Assembly: GCA_024138015.1 (NCBI GenBank)
Contig: JAMXBB010000009.1
Span: 96,084,098-96,148,097 of the forward strand
DNA length: 64,000 nucleotides
Source of the DNA: Lumnitzera littorea
Lineage: Eukaryota > Streptophyta > Magnoliopsida > Myrtales > Combretaceae
Reading direction: 5' to 3'
Part shown: positions 44,441 to 56,710 of the stretch, in pieces
How the letters are laid out: every line of letters begins with the position of its first letter
Position numbering within the stretch: the stretch's first letter is position 1
Made by a program: the position numbers and the translations under genes
The notes under the pieces: generated by a model
The model's database searches: none
What the model was told of the DNA's origin: nothing
What the model saw: the letters and a program-made list of their open reading frames with translations, nothing else

Positions 44441-45790
44441 TGTCGAGCTTGATTTTTTTTAATTTTTATTTTTCTTAACCCTATTAGTATTAAACCTTAA
44501 CCCATTTAATACTAATCTTCAACTTAAAGTTAAGAAAAACTTGATTCCTTTTTATTTTGAAAGGTTTGAAGTCACCATCCAATCGGAGTTAAGAAACCAC
44601 TAGTTTACTAAAAAAAAACAATTTTCTTTTAAAACGGTTTTAAAATTGGTTTTTAAAACCAAATATTTAAGTCTGGAAACTAACCTATTAAATTTTAAAC
44701 GAATACTACTTTTAATTTTTCGAAATTAATTTTATCTTTCAATAATACCCTTATAAAAATAATATCTATTGACATTCACATACAACTAAGTAAATTCAAC
44801 TGAATCTACAAAAAGCATAAATTGAACAATTATTTACAAAAGGTGAAAAAAATAAAATTTTCCTTATTTTAAGTTGCACCGTAGTTTCTTACAAGTGTTT
44901 ACATACCCGCTATTTGGAATCAGACTTTCGTAACTTATTCGATAAAACTTTAATTTGTTAATTGATTTTAATTTTTAAAAAAATCGAGTTTACATTTTTA
45001 ACCATTTAAATTTATTTAAGAAAAAATTCTACAAAAGTCCTATTTAGTGTATTTACTTTTTGAAAACTCTAAAATATCTTAATTTTTAAAAAAGGGTTGA
45101 TTTTATTTTAATTTTGAAAAATGAATTTTGCTAAGTAGCAAAACATTATTCACTTTTTTTCTTTTTTCTTTTTTTTGCCTTATATATTTTGTTTATGTTC
45201 AACGCCAAAATAGGTCGAATGGAGAGAATAAAGACAACAACTATGCAAGGGGTTGGTTTTGGGTGTTCTAGCCACCAAAACTTGCAAGAAAGGGTGTTTT
45301 TGTGAGAATCAATTTAGGAATAGGTAGGGTAGGGAGAGTGCCGATGTGAATGGTGGTGGTTTAAGTGGTTTTCGAAGTGGCGGCCGATGTTAGTGGTTGG
45401 TCAACACACACGCAACGTTGTAAAGTGCAAGAAGGAAGTTAGATCGAAGGTTTTAAGGTGTACTGAGTTTCGCCAAGCACTTATCTAGACTCGAGACAAT
45501 GACTAAGGTAGTGGTTCAAGGAGTAGGTTACAATGGCTTAGGTTGGCATTTAGGGTTTGTTTGTTGAGAGTGATGGAGCCACAGCAAAGGCTAGGAATGA
45601 TTAGGTTGGAAAGCTCAGGACATAGGAAACTCAAATGAAGCAATAGTTTGGCTTAAAAGCTTTCAAGCTCAAGTAATTTGTTAGAGAAAAAGGGTACCGT
45701 GAGTGTAGAGAGAGAAAGATAGTGTGTGTGTTTGAGTGATTTTTTGTGTGTTTTGGTGATTGTTCGATGCCAAAAACAAATCCCCAATGC

Positions 45791-45803
45791 CCAATTTATA
45801 ATA
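45791..45803 (-). promoter_or_regulatory. LARD2 TATA-like box (left LTR)
   Basis: The minus strand reads TATTATAAATTGG, kept at 58316-58328 in the other LTR. Confidence 0.45.
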
Positions 45804-46373
45804 AACATACTCCACATTAGCATGGAAGGTTCAAACCTATCATTGAATTCAAAATCAAAATTAATGGGTTTTTCTTTTTCTTGATTCAATTTTAATTTGA
45901 TTTTACTTAATATCAACTAAAATGGATGGTCAAATATAATCCCTTGATGCTCTTTTTGCTCATAATATATATTAGAAGCTTCGAATTTCAATGAGGAACT
46001 ACAATCAAGCTTGGTCAACTCTGGTTCTTAAATGTGCGAATTCAATTTTTTCTAATATTTCAATCTCTTTTTGACCAAGTAAAAGAATGAACTTAGGCAT
46101 GTTACTTGCATAAATTGAAAGATGGCCATGCAATCTTTATGATCTTATAATTAATTCAATAAAAATGTCAAGAAAATGTGATAAAAAATGACCACGAATT
46201 GATGACCCTAAACTAATCTTACACGAGAAAGAAAGGGAAAGAGCTATGTGGCCGAACAAGTGCATGCCATATGTCAAGCATCGACACGTAGCCCAATGGC
46301 CCCTCATCACGTGTATTCCGTTTTGGCCTAAAAAAAAAAAGACAAAGAAAAAGGCACAAAGTGTCTATTGGAA

Positions 46374-46437
46374 GATTCAAACCCATGACATCTCTCTTAT
46401 ACTAACGTCAAGACTGAGTGTAATACCAATTGAGCTA
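46374..46437 (-). other. tRNA-like A-box/B-box pair in LARD2 left LTR
   Basis: The minus strand reads TAGCTCAATTGGTA (46437-46424), identical to a common plant tRNA A-box, then after 39 nt GGGTTTGAATC (46384-46374), one base from the B-box GGTTCGAATC. There is no acceptor stem, so it is not a complete tRNA gene. Confidence 0.65.
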
Positions 46438-46785
46438 TTGGCCTATATCCTATTATATTATGCAACTAAATTCTATTTAAGCTATAAAGCAACCTAAAAA
46501 TCCTATAAAACTACCTAAATAAATCAATTTATCTAAAAGCTTAACACAATTTTAAATTCCTATTTTTCTTAAAAAAAAAACTATTTTCCTAAAAATATTT
46601 CATTCCCCTAAAAATCTATTTTATCTAAAAATTCTATCTTTGTATTTTTTTCATTTTTCATTTTTTTTTCTAAATTTTCCATTTTTTGTGATTTTCTAAA
46701 TTAGGACAATTTTCCTTATTCTAAAAAAAAAAAATCTAAAACTACAATTTGATAGGGTGCACAAGGCAAAAATAAGGTGTTTACA

Positions 46786-46800
46786 TTTGCCTCTCTTTGC
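46786..46800 (-). other. Polypurine tract of LARD2
   Basis: The minus strand reads GCAAAGAGAGGCAAA directly before TGTAAACACC. It resembles the corresponding ACAAAGAGGGATGGT of LARD1. Confidence 0.65.
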
Positions 46801-47994
46801 AGTGAAGTCCGAATAAAACTTTACTACAAGGACATAAGAAGACACCTTTTTTTCTCTAGGGATGAATTTGCCCTAAAAAGCGCTATAGTTTGCTAGCTAT
46901 CTTAGGTTCAATCTACTGGGAATTTAGTGAATGGTAAAGGATACTTTGGAACAAGGCACCCTAAGAGAGACATTGAGGTGGAGGTAGCGCCCTGTAAGCT
47001 AGCAAGGACCTTAAAATGGTACTAAAAGAAAGGTAGCACCCTAAGAGCTAGCAAGGTAAATCGACTTGAAACTCAATTGTACTCCTTTGAGCTGACTACC
47101 TTAAGTAAAAGCATCTTTAGGGGACTAGCAATCCTAAATGGGAATCGATTTTAGAAAAACCTAGAAATGCTTCTCTAAGCTGACCAACCTAAGCAAAAGC
47201 GCCTCTAAGGGACTAGTAATCCTAAATGGAAATCAACTTAGAAAACCTAATTGTGCTACTTTGAGCTAACTAACCTATGTGGAAGTATCTTTGGAATTAA
47301 TTCAGAAAACTTGGTCATACTACTTTAAGCTAACTAACCTAGGCGATAGTGCTTCTAGGGGACTAGCAACCCTAAATTAGAATCTATTTGAGAAAACTTA
47401 GAAGTACTCTTCTAAGCTAACTAACTTAGGTGAGAGCATTTCTAGGGGACTAGTAACCGTAAATTTGAATCAATTTAGAAAACTCGGTCATACTATTCTA
47501 AGTTGACTAACCTAGACGAGAGCATCTCTAAGGGACTAGCAACCCTAAATTGGAATTGATTCAGAAAACATGGTCATGCTCCTTTAAGCTAACTAACTTA
47601 AGTGAGAGCGTCTCTAAAGGACTAGCAACCCTAAATTAGAATTGATTTAGAAAATCTAGTCTTGTTACTTTGAGCTAACTAAGCTAGGTGGGAGCATTTC
47701 TAGGGGACTAGCAATCCTAAATTAGAATTGATTTAGAAAACCTAATCGTACTACTCTAAGCTAACTAACTTAGGTAAGAGTATCTCTAAGGGACTAGTAA
47801 TCCTAAATTGGAATCAATTTAGAAAACCTGATCAGGTTACTCTAAGCTAACTAACCTAAGTGAAAACATCTCTAAGAGACTAGCAACCCCAAATTAGAAT
47901 CAATTTAGAAAACTCGGAAGTGCTCCTTTGAGTTGATTAACCTAAGTAGGAGCGTCTATAGGGGACTAGCAACCCTAAATGATAAAATTGATCA
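46801..47994 (-). repeat. LARD2 array 1: ~86-bp tandem repeats
   Basis: After a short leader, units marked by GGGACTAGCAACCCTAAAT recur at about 47120, 47209, 47358, 47446, 47532, 47618, 47704, 47790, 47876 and 47962. Six successive spacings are 86 bp. Each unit also has GAAAACCTGGTCATACTC-type and CTAAGCTAACTAACCTAAGT segments. No reading frame is preserved. Confidence 0.9.
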
Positions 47995-48950
47995 TAAACC
48001 CCGCTAGTGCTTTACTAAAGTGAGATTGGTCACTAAAAGCACCATATAGGCTCACTAAAACCCTAAGAGAAATTGGTAAAGGAAAATGCCCTATGGGATC
48101 GTAAAATGCTAAAAGAAATTGGTAAAGAAAAGCACCCTATAGGTCCACTAAAACACTAAGAGAGATTGGTAAAGGAAAGTATCCTATGGGCTTACTAAAA
48201 CCCTAAGAGAAATTAGTAAAAGGAAACACCCTATAGGTTCACTAAAAAGATAGATTGGTGATGGGAAGCACCATACAGGATCACTAAAACACTAAAAAGA
48301 GGTTGATAAACTGGGAAGCACCCTACAAACTTGCCAAAAGACTTAAGAGAGATTAGTAAAGAGAAGCGCCCAGGCTTGCTTAAAACCCTAAGAGAAATTG
48401 GTGAAGGGAAGCATCTTACGGACTTGCTTAAAACCCTAAAGGAGGTGTAAGATAGGACAGTGCTCTATAAGCTTGACAATACCCTAAAAATGAATTGAAG
48501 ATGGGATAGTGCTTTAAAAGTTGGCTAGAACACTAAAAGAAATGTGAGTCGGGACAACGCTCTATAAGTTTATTAGAACCTTAAAAGAATTGATGATGGG
48601 ATAGCACTTTACAAGCTAGCTAAGACCATAAAAATTTATTAAAGATGAGACAATACTCTAAAAACTGGCTAGAACTGTAAAAATGGATGAAAGATGGGAT
48701 AGTGCTCTAAAAACTGGCTAGAACCCTGAAGGAAATATGAGTAGGGATAGCACTCTATAAGTTAGCTAAAATCCTAAAAATGGATTGAAGATGGGATAGT
48801 GCTCTAAAAGTTGGCTTGAACACTAAAAATGTATTAAAGATGAAATAGTATTCTAAAAGCTGCATAAAACCCTCAAAATAGATTAAAGATGAGACAGTAC
48901 TCTAAAAGCTAACTATAACCCTGAAAGAGAATTGATGAAGGATTAAAGAA
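47995..48950 (-). repeat. LARD2 array 2: ~48-bp tandem repeats, two subtypes
   Basis: At 47995-48430 units carry CACTAAAACCCTAAGAGA ... GCACCCTATAGG at about 48-bp spacing. At 48430-48950 a related subtype carries GATGGGATAGTGCTCTAAAA (near 48490, 48546, 48594, 48645, 48694, 48741, 48789, 48840, 48887; spacings 47-56 bp). Both share the ACCCTAA and GCTCTA words. Confidence 0.85.
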
Positions 48951-50379
48951 ACAAAGTGAAGAATGTAACTAATTTGAAAAACTTCCTGACCTAAAAATTT
49001 TTATAGATAAAAAATTTGGTGAAAACCATTTATGATAAAAAAGGCATCAAAAATTAGCTCCCTTGATTTGAAAAAGGGTTAGTGAACATCGATCATGAGA
49101 AAAACTACATTAGGGAGAATAATTTAAACTATTAGGTTAACTTAAAAGGTGTGACCCAAATGGAAGGAAGTATGTGACATGAATTAAGAGCTTAGCTACT
49201 TAAGCGGACATGGATTCAAAAATGAATAAAAAAATTTGTAATAACCCTTCATTTTCTCCCTCTCTTTTTTTTTTTTCTTTTTTAAAAGTTTACTAACGGG
49301 TATAAACTCTTATTTAAGAAGCAAGTTTTATAATCATCACCTTCCCTGATAACCATGTAGGGCCTCTCATATTCTTCTTAGTCTTTGAAAATGCCTCCTG
49401 ACCTTGATGCTGAGCTTTCTGGTGGGACCTTGTGATGTTAAATATTTCTTTCCTAAGGAAAAGATAACTCATAATTAGTCTAATTTAAAAGGACTTCCTT
49501 GCGTACTCTCGGTCTAGATTACACTCTTGACTACTGTTCTAAAAATTATACTCCAGTTTACAAGTGATACACCTTGATCAATATGTTAGATCTTTTCAAT
49601 TCAGCATTGTGAATTTAGGATTTTAGTCAAATGGTTTTAAGAGGGATTAATAAGAAGGCATATTTTGAAATATTTACTTATTCAACCTGAGTGTACAAGT
49701 CAAAAACCTTCAAGAAGAAACTAAAAGTGTGCTTGCCCTAGTTTCAAAAAAACAATTTTTATTTAGAATAAATTATTCCTTATGATTAAATAAACTTAAG
49801 TGTGGGTGATATTGTAGGTGGCAAGGCCTTGTATTTGTGATAGGTAAGGGGGTTTTGTGTTTGTGATTTAAGATGGATATATAGGGTTTGTGTTTTTAGG
49901 CTGGGCATGTAATTTAAGGCCTTACGTTTTTAGGGCTATATGGGCTTTAATTCCGAGCCTTTTGATTTAGTTTTATTACCTTTGCTGGGATGTGATATAT
50001 CTTTTTGGGCTTTCATCTTACACTTAGGCTCAATTTTCAAGCCTCTTTACTTTTTTCTTCTTCTTCTCGTCCTTTTTTTTTTTCTTTTGTTTTTTGTTGC
50101 CCCATACTCTCATTGTTGTTTTTTTTTTTTTTTGTGTATGTTTTTTTGTTTACCCTTTTTTTTCTTAGGCCCAGAAGTAACTGTTTCCCCAAAGTGTTCG
50201 AACTGTATGTATAGGATTCTTGTAAGCTCTTCTTCATGATAAGGTTAAAAGGTTAGTAGACTTAACTAAGAATTCATCATAAGAGGCAACCCATCAACAT
50301 AAGGGATAATCAAATTCAAAAAGTTAATGAGTAAGATATGGAATAATGATAAAAGATAACATATGTGCAAGACTCGTAT
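48951..50379 (-). other. LARD2 interior without coding content
   Basis: 49300-49770 is similar to 24050-24600 in LARD1. 49800-50260 is T-rich, and its complement is A/G-rich. Open frames at 49940-50239 are Phe/Leu-rich by-products of poly-T and poly-C tracts. Confidence 0.55.
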
Positions 50380-51983
50380 TGTCACGATTAAGTTTAGTAG
50401 CCAATATAGGGCATTCAAAAAAGTAACCCGATTAAATTAGAAGCTTATAAGGGGTTTTTTTATTTTAGTTGATGAGTTTTTAAAGACTTAGAATTTAAAA
50501 ATATTAAAATATAGCCAAAATCGTATAAATTTACTATATTATTATATTATCGTTAACAACAGATTAGTTTCGAAAATTAATAAACACTTAGAGATAAATT
50601 ATAGGAGTAATATAATTAATATTGTACATAAAATAATATATATAAGACATGTATATATGGTATGTCATAAATTTCTTTACAAACAGTAGCTAAAAGTGGT
50701 TTAATATAAATTTGGGAAGGATAATTTATAAGTAAAAGTGGATATTTGGTGATATAAGCTTATATTTTTCAAGTATTTAGTATACTTATAAACTAATGGA
50801 TAGTACGATAAAGAAAAGAAGTAGATGATTGAAATATTAATTGATACTTACTGCTTATGCAAAGTTTACACTTCTAGAAATATAGAGCAAGTCGAGTATA
50901 TGTGAGGTAGTTAGATGCATTAGTAGCAATAGGTCAGAAAATGTGTCAAAAAGTAAGTTAGAACGTAATCTAGTATGAACATGTTGAGTACACTAGGAAA
51001 ATTGAATTTTTACTAAAAGGTAGCTTATCTTCGAATTCTACCCTATTTCTTAAGACAAATTGTAAGTCAAGAACTTCCTAAATAAAAATCTAATTTTCGA
51101 CTGAGGGTTAAAAACTGCGTTAGAAAGTTGGTCAAAATGTTGTTTAGTACTGGATATCCTTAACCACACTAGGAGGTCGATAGTAGATCAACTAGTAATT
51201 TGTATATGATTTCCACACCTTTATCAGAGTCAAACAATAGCATTAAACTCCTCGAAAATTAGATTAGAGCAAGCACAATTTCTCTAATTTCACGACAATC
51301 GATTAATATCGTACGATAGCATTTGCATGATCATGCATTGCATCTAATTAAATTTCTTGAAAACCCTAGTTGCTTGTTGTCAAATATATGCTACTGTCTA
51401 TGTCCCACTTACTAAACAAATTGTCACTCATTCCTTTATAGTTGTTTTGCAAGTTTCCCCAATAGACTTGCCAGTACTACTCTAAGTTTTAGAAGGCTAA
51501 AGAATAGGGTTGAAGAGTGAGATTCAAGATTACCTGACTAGATTTCTATGTAGTTTATAGATTGTACTAACTTCTAAGAAAACTAATAGGGTCTCCTCAG
51601 GTGCCCCTAGTTATCAATCAATGAAATTTATTCCATGCTTTGCAAACTTATGGATTTTAATGAAATTTTAGTAGATACTAGATCTTTCCATAACAATGTA
51701 GTTTTTGGAATTTTTATTAGATATAAGGTTTTATCTTTCATACAACTTTTAACTTAATTTTTACTCGAAATTTAAGTTGTAAAAAAATTATTTTCAGAAT
51801 CTACTTTTAAAACTTACACCATAAGTTGATTCTTATCATGTACTGAATGAGGCACTTCCAAGTAGTAGAATGGTGAATGCCTTGTGTAAGCTATACCTAC
51901 GTTAGTAACTAAAGTAACTAGCTTCTAGCATAGATTGGTTTATACAGTCGAACTATTATAACTTTCTGATTTAGGGCATAACA
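50380..51983 (+). repeat. Chromovirus 5' LTR
   Basis: About 1.6 kb, aligned at both its start (AGAGATAAATTAT ... AAAATAATATATA) and its end (TAGTTGTTTTGCAAG, TGAGATTCAAGA, AACTAGCTTCTAGC) with the 3' LTR, but lacking about 2 kb of its middle. The start is approximate; the end is GGGCATAACA at 51983. Confidence 0.6.
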
Positions 51984-52842
51984 ATATGCATGAGTGGTAA
52001 GAATTGGGTTGCAAAACTGTTAGAAGTGAGATCTTATTTAAATTGAGGATGGGAAGATGGTTCGAAACTATTATATTTAAGAACCATAAACCTAAAAGAT
52101 TTGGAACTCGGATTCAAAAAGTGATGGAAATTAGGAACCAAGTGAATATACTACTTCAGAACCTAGTTCAAAAAGTACAAGCAGATAGATAAACATGAAA
52201 TGAAGAGAAACTCTATGGACTTATTGATGTAAAAGTGATCTATGTGGTAATAGATGGATTTATAGTATTTACGTACTTATATAAGGATCAATGGACAGTT
52301 CATAGACAATGGGAATTAGCGATATACAAAAAATAACTAAAGATATTTAGTAGGAAAGGTTAAACGTAATATGTAGACCTATTTTACCCATGAGTTCAGT
52401 AGACTACCATAAAATGTGCTATGTAAAGATAATATATAAGCTCAAGAGGAATTCAAACGTAGTATTAAGGATAAACTAATGGGCCTATGATAGAATTATA
52501 TACTAAAGGAATCATTTATGTAAATACAAGATAAACAAATCTCCAAAATCGAGAGATCAAAATGTAAAGTATGTAAAGGGATAGCCTCAAGCTTAATTGA
52601 TTGATAAGAAAGCTCATAAACCTACAAGAGGACAATATAATGGAAGAACAACTTATTTAGATGCTTGATAAATAGATTCAAAGACTACAAAATTAAGATG
52701 TAGTTATTCTAGAGAATAAATTATTGATACATCTTTAGTCTTGACTCATATGTGGCTAAATATAAAAGTATTTGGAGGTGACATAGGTAAGGTAGATAAT
52801 TGAAGTTTTGAGGACAAAACTTTTCTAAAGAGGGGATAGAAA
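51984..52842 (+). pseudogene. Chromovirus internal stub
   Basis: Begins with AGTGGTAAGAATTGGG, possibly a decayed TGGTATCAGAGC primer-binding site. An open frame at 52004-52192 (GRWFETIIFKNHKPKRFG) has no domain I can name. Near 52740-52826 the end of pol, ILENKLLIHL and then SFEDKTFLKRG, is readable. Capsid, protease, RT, RNase H and integrase core are missing, so the element lost about 4 kb by deletion. Confidence 0.5.
52827..52842 (+). other. Chromovirus polypurine tract
   Basis: AAAGAGGGGATAGAAA precedes the 3' LTR start and overlaps the end of the pol relic, as usual for this clade. Confidence 0.7.
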
Positions 52843-53392
52843 TATGAGCTCCATAATTTCGCATAGTCATATCAAGAGAATAATTTAGGGGGTATGCAAA
52901 AGTAAGCCAATTAGGGCAATACTTCATGAATAAGTCTTAAGAGTTAGACAAGGACACCCCATAAGTCCAGATTATAGAAATACAATAAAAAAATAATAAT
53001 AATAATAATAAAATAGCTAAAAATAGTAAATTCCACCAAATTATATTATATTGTGATTTTCCCACTGCAAACACGCTATTTAGGTTACGAAAATCTACCA
53101 AACTTTAGAGATAAATTATTTATATCCTAAAATTATAAAATGACATAAAATAATATATAAATATATCAAGTGTACCTCGAGGTGATTATATATAATTATT
53201 ATCAACTCGTAAATGTTTAAAATACATAAAAATATATATAATTCAATGAAAATTAATGGGAAAAATCCTAAAATTTATTTTAAAATTTTGTGGAATTAAC
53301 AAATATGCAATGGATTTAGGCGTAGCAATGGAAGGGGATAGCTGTTGGTTACTAAAATTGGCAATAGACACCTATCAAGGGAAGAATAAGGG

Positions 53393-53399
53393 TATATAA
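53393..53399 (+). promoter_or_regulatory. Chromovirus LTR TATA box
   Basis: TATATAA about 550 bp into the LTR, followed by a purine-rich leader; the short open frame at 53478-53702 lies within the LTR and is not a gene. Confidence 0.45.
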
Positions 53400-56343
53400 C
53401 CCTTAAAGAAAGAGAAAATTCCCCCCTTAACATTATACAACTTAAGAAAAATCATAATTTGCTCTGGAAGTTCTTGGATGAAGGAGGAAATTGGGAAAAA
53501 TCTAAAAAAGAGAAGAAAGATTGAAAAAAAATTCTTAAAAGATAGGAAACCAAAACTGGGTAAACCGAACCAATTTAAGGAATGCGGGTTTAAAGAGATG
53601 TTGGAAGCAAACCACTACCACCACTCAACAGTGGTGGTAGCGCTTAGTTGTGTCGATAATAAGGTGGCCAAAGGTGATGGCCAGAAGTCTAATTTTCGAT
53701 GAGTAAAATTCCAACTCAATTTTACTTAATTTTATAAAAACATTTAATTAATTCCAAAAATTATGAGAAATATTATTTTGAAGTACTTTTACATATATGT
53801 TTTGAGGGAAATGTCAATTTGAAAATTTTTAAGTGAGTATAGGACCTTCTTAAGAAAAATTTACTAAATTTCGAAGTTATTTTAAATGACCCTACCGACG
53901 TAGTTTCTAAACCAAAATTTTTTAAGATAATACTTATTTTGCATGTAAGTATTATATGAAGAGTTTTCAAATAAAAATTATTTCTATAATTTTTAGTAAT
54001 TTTTATGCCTTTAAATTTGGTGAAAAATAAAATTTTCTTGAGGATTTCATATATTGAGCTTGATGAGAATCTTCGATATCAAGTTCTAAAGTTTATTTGG
54101 ATCATATTTTACTATAAAGAATAATTTGAAGCTATGTGGTTTGAGTTGGAGTTGAGATATGCAAAAATTGCTAGTTATGGTATATATGCAATAAGATGAA
54201 GATAAGAAGATTTGAAAATTTGGATGATATGGTGATTATGGATATAAAAAACCTATTGTATGATCATAATCTATTATGCTTGTAAACTATAATAAGATGC
54301 TAGAGTGAGTTGCTTTATGCAAACAAGTGGATTGAACCTGTTCAAAGAGCTCTTCAAAGGATTGATATGGTAAAAGAATGACTTAAATTCTTAGTTTATA
54401 TATTTGATCAAAATTTTAGCCAATGCAAGGATTTTTATTATAACTATGTCAAAATCTTGGTTAGGATGTTATTTGCAAAAGGAAGCGTGATTGTAGTGAC
54501 TTCAAAAACATGTTCAAAAGGTTAGCAGATGAAAGGATTCTTAAATTCTAAATGGGGTAAAACATTGTCTAAGAAGTTATTTAGTGAAAAAAATGTGATT
54601 GTAATGATTTTAGTGACTAGACCAAAATGTTGGCTGATTTAAAAAAAAAAAAACTTAGATGAAATCATTTCAAAAACATCTCCAAAGGGTTGGTCTGTAA
54701 AGAGGAGGACTTAATTTTTATTTCAGAGAGTTGATCAAAAAGTTAGATAGTAGAAGAGACTCAACTATGCCCCCATTATAGACATGTTTGGAAAGCATTT
54801 GGTAAAGGGAATGCAATTAAAATGGTCGTGGGGACTTCATCAAGGGTTGAATGGTGTAAAATGCTCAGAGGAAATAACTTCAAAAGCTTGTTCAGAGAGT
54901 TATGTGGAGCAAGCAGTATAATTGGAATAACATCAGAGACTTGGATAGAAGATTACTAGTCTATAGACACACATCTGGAGACTTCATCAGAAGATTTTGA
55001 TTCCAAAACTTAATATTAGATAGGCTTTCAAAACCTTGTTCAGAGACTTCAATAGCAAGTTAGAACTCAATATAAACCTTACATGACGTCTTAAAGATAA
55101 GTCATAGCCACACTTAAACTACTTGCATGAATTCATTTACCTTATATTTAATGAAACTAAAGTCATTGTATTGAATATTTAGGAGAAAAATGAGGCGAAC
55201 GAGACTCAGATACAAGATTATCTAGCATCACTTCTCCATGTAAGTGGGATCGGTGCTTTACCGCACTTTGAAGTATTATTAAGGATACTTGGAGGCCTTA
55301 ATATATGTCTTGATTGTGATTGTAAGTTAGTTGTTTGTGTGTATACAACGTATGTGCTTGAATAATTTTTTGCTATTTGGAGTGCTAAATTTTATGTATT
55401 GGTTACTTTATGATGTTGCTCGATTGAATTGTTTGAAATTACTTAATTACCCCCACAAGCAATTTAACTAAAACTTGGCTTAACTTCTAACCGGACATGC
55501 ATTGCCACCCACTAAGGGAAATGACTAAGTTTCTCGAGCCAAACACGAACCCTTTAATGAGGATAGCAAAAATGGTCCTTTCTGCACCCTTAGTTAAACT
55601 AAGTGACAGGAGAAGAGGTTACGGTAAGGTTAGGGATGGTGGTTCAAAGGTAATATCGAGAAAAGCGTATTTCTCCATTGCATAAGCTCCAATTTGGTTC
55701 CGATTCATGAAATGAGCAGCGTCAAACTTCTTGAAACTCGGATTAAAGCAAGCATAATTTTTCTGATCTCACGACGACTAGTTAACGTCGTACAATGGAA
55801 TTAACTTGAACTTGCATTACATCTAATTAACCTTACTTGAAAACCTTAGTTGCTCTATGTAAAATATGTGCTATTGTCTCCGTCTCATTTACTGAATAAG
55901 TTGTCACTCGTTTCCCTATAGTTGTTTTGCAGGTTTTCTTAGAAGATACACCAGTACTACACCAAGTTCCAAAAAAATATAATAACGGGGTTAAGGAATG
56001 AGATTCAAGACCAATTGGTTAGATTCCTGTATTGTTTATTAACTTTACTAACCTTTAGGAAAACTAATTGGGTCTCTTCAAATGACCCTCTAGTTTTCAG
56101 ATATTGTTACTGGTACTATGTTTTATAAACCTATAAACTTTTATAAATCCTTATCATGTTGTTTTTTTTTTTTCAAGTTATTTATAAAATTTGTTTTCTT
56201 CTCAAGTTTTTACACCACAAAATCTCTTTCAAAAGTTAATTTAGAAAATTGCACCATAGATTGATACCAAACAGGTATTGAATTGGATAACTCAAAGCTG
56301 TAGAGTGGTAAAAGTTTGGTGTAAGCAACACCTATGTTAGCGG

Positions 56344-56383
56344 CTAAGATAACTAGCTTCCTGCTAAGGTAACTAGCTTCTAG
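56344..56383 (+). repeat. 20-bp tandem duplication in the chromovirus 3' LTR
   Basis: CTAAGATAACTAGCTTCCTG (56344-56363) and CTAAGGTAACTAGCTTCTAG (56364-56383). The 5' LTR has one copy (near 51917). Confidence 0.8.
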
Positions 56384-56610
56384 CTAAGGTTGATTTACAT
56401 GGTGAGCTATTACAACTCTCTAGTTTAAGGCGTGACACTTGATGCAATCATTCCCCCCAAAATCCTAAGTATAATGCATGCAACAAGTAAATATGGCAAC
56501 GAAATATATTTACATGAAACAAATCATAAAAATAAATAAATAAATAACATGAGTATTTTAAAGGAAAATTTAATGTCGAAAAGTTTTTAAGTGGCTAACC
56601 CACTTGATGT

Positions 56611-56630
56611 CCTTAATGGAGTCGTCAAAC
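56611..56630 (-). other. Primer-binding-type sequence of LARD2
   Basis: The minus strand reads GTTTGACGACTCCATTAAGG right after the 5' LTR. It resembles the TTTGGCGACTCC(A/G)CTGGGGA sequence seen after many plant LTRs. Together with the tract at 46786 it fixes the minus orientation. Confidence 0.6.
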
Positions 56631-56710
56631 TGTCGAACTTGATTTTTTCCAATTTTTATTTTTCTTAACGCAATTAATATTAAACCTTAACCCATTTAAT
56701 ACTACCCTCG

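Larger units (their letters stand above)
44441..46785 (-). repeat. LARD2 left LTR (3' LTR on the minus strand)
   Basis: About 2.35 kb. Shared with the right LTR are GTTCTAGCCACCAAAACTTG, GCAAGAAAGGGTGTTTTTGT and ATGGGTTTTTCTTTTTCTTG. It ends GGTGTTTACA at 46785. Confidence 0.85.
50380..56437 (+). mobile_element. Chromovirus-type Ty3/gypsy element reduced to LTRs plus a stub
   Basis: Similar segments at 50380-51983 and 52843-56437 flank only about 860 bp. The stub ends with SFEDKTFLKRG (the usual NFEDE.FLRGG pol end of Tekay/Del-like chromoviruses), the polypurine tract AAAGAGGGGATAGAAA and an LTR start TATGAGCTCC, a decayed TGTGACGCCC. Both LTRs end in a GCRTRACA form (GGGCATAACA, GGCGTGACA). 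Nearly all of gag-pol is deleted. No clear target duplication was found. It is nested in LARD2. Confidence 0.65.
52843..56437 (+). repeat. Chromovirus 3' LTR
   Basis: About 3.6 kb, unusually long. It contains TATATAA at 53393-53399 in an AAGGGTATATAACCC context and a weakly repetitive section at 54290-55100 where CTTCAAAAACATGTTCAAAAG-like phrases recur (54336, 54509, 54668, 54880, 55027). It ends GGCGTGACA. Confidence 0.6.

Noticed and set aside
46374..46437. A tRNA gene
   Set aside because: A- and B-box sequence is good but no acceptor or anticodon stems pair, and it is repeated in the partner LTR.
47100..48950. CRISPR array or protein repeat
   Set aside because: Whole units repeat without unique spacers, the frame is not kept, and the host is a plant.
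49940..50239. 99-codon Phe/Leu-rich frame that looks like a membrane protein
   Set aside because: It is created by poly-T and TTC/TTCTT tracts in a non-coding element interior; no start context or homology.
53478..53702. Lys-rich 74-codon frame
   Set aside because: It lies in the chromovirus 3' LTR downstream of its TATA box and has no homology.
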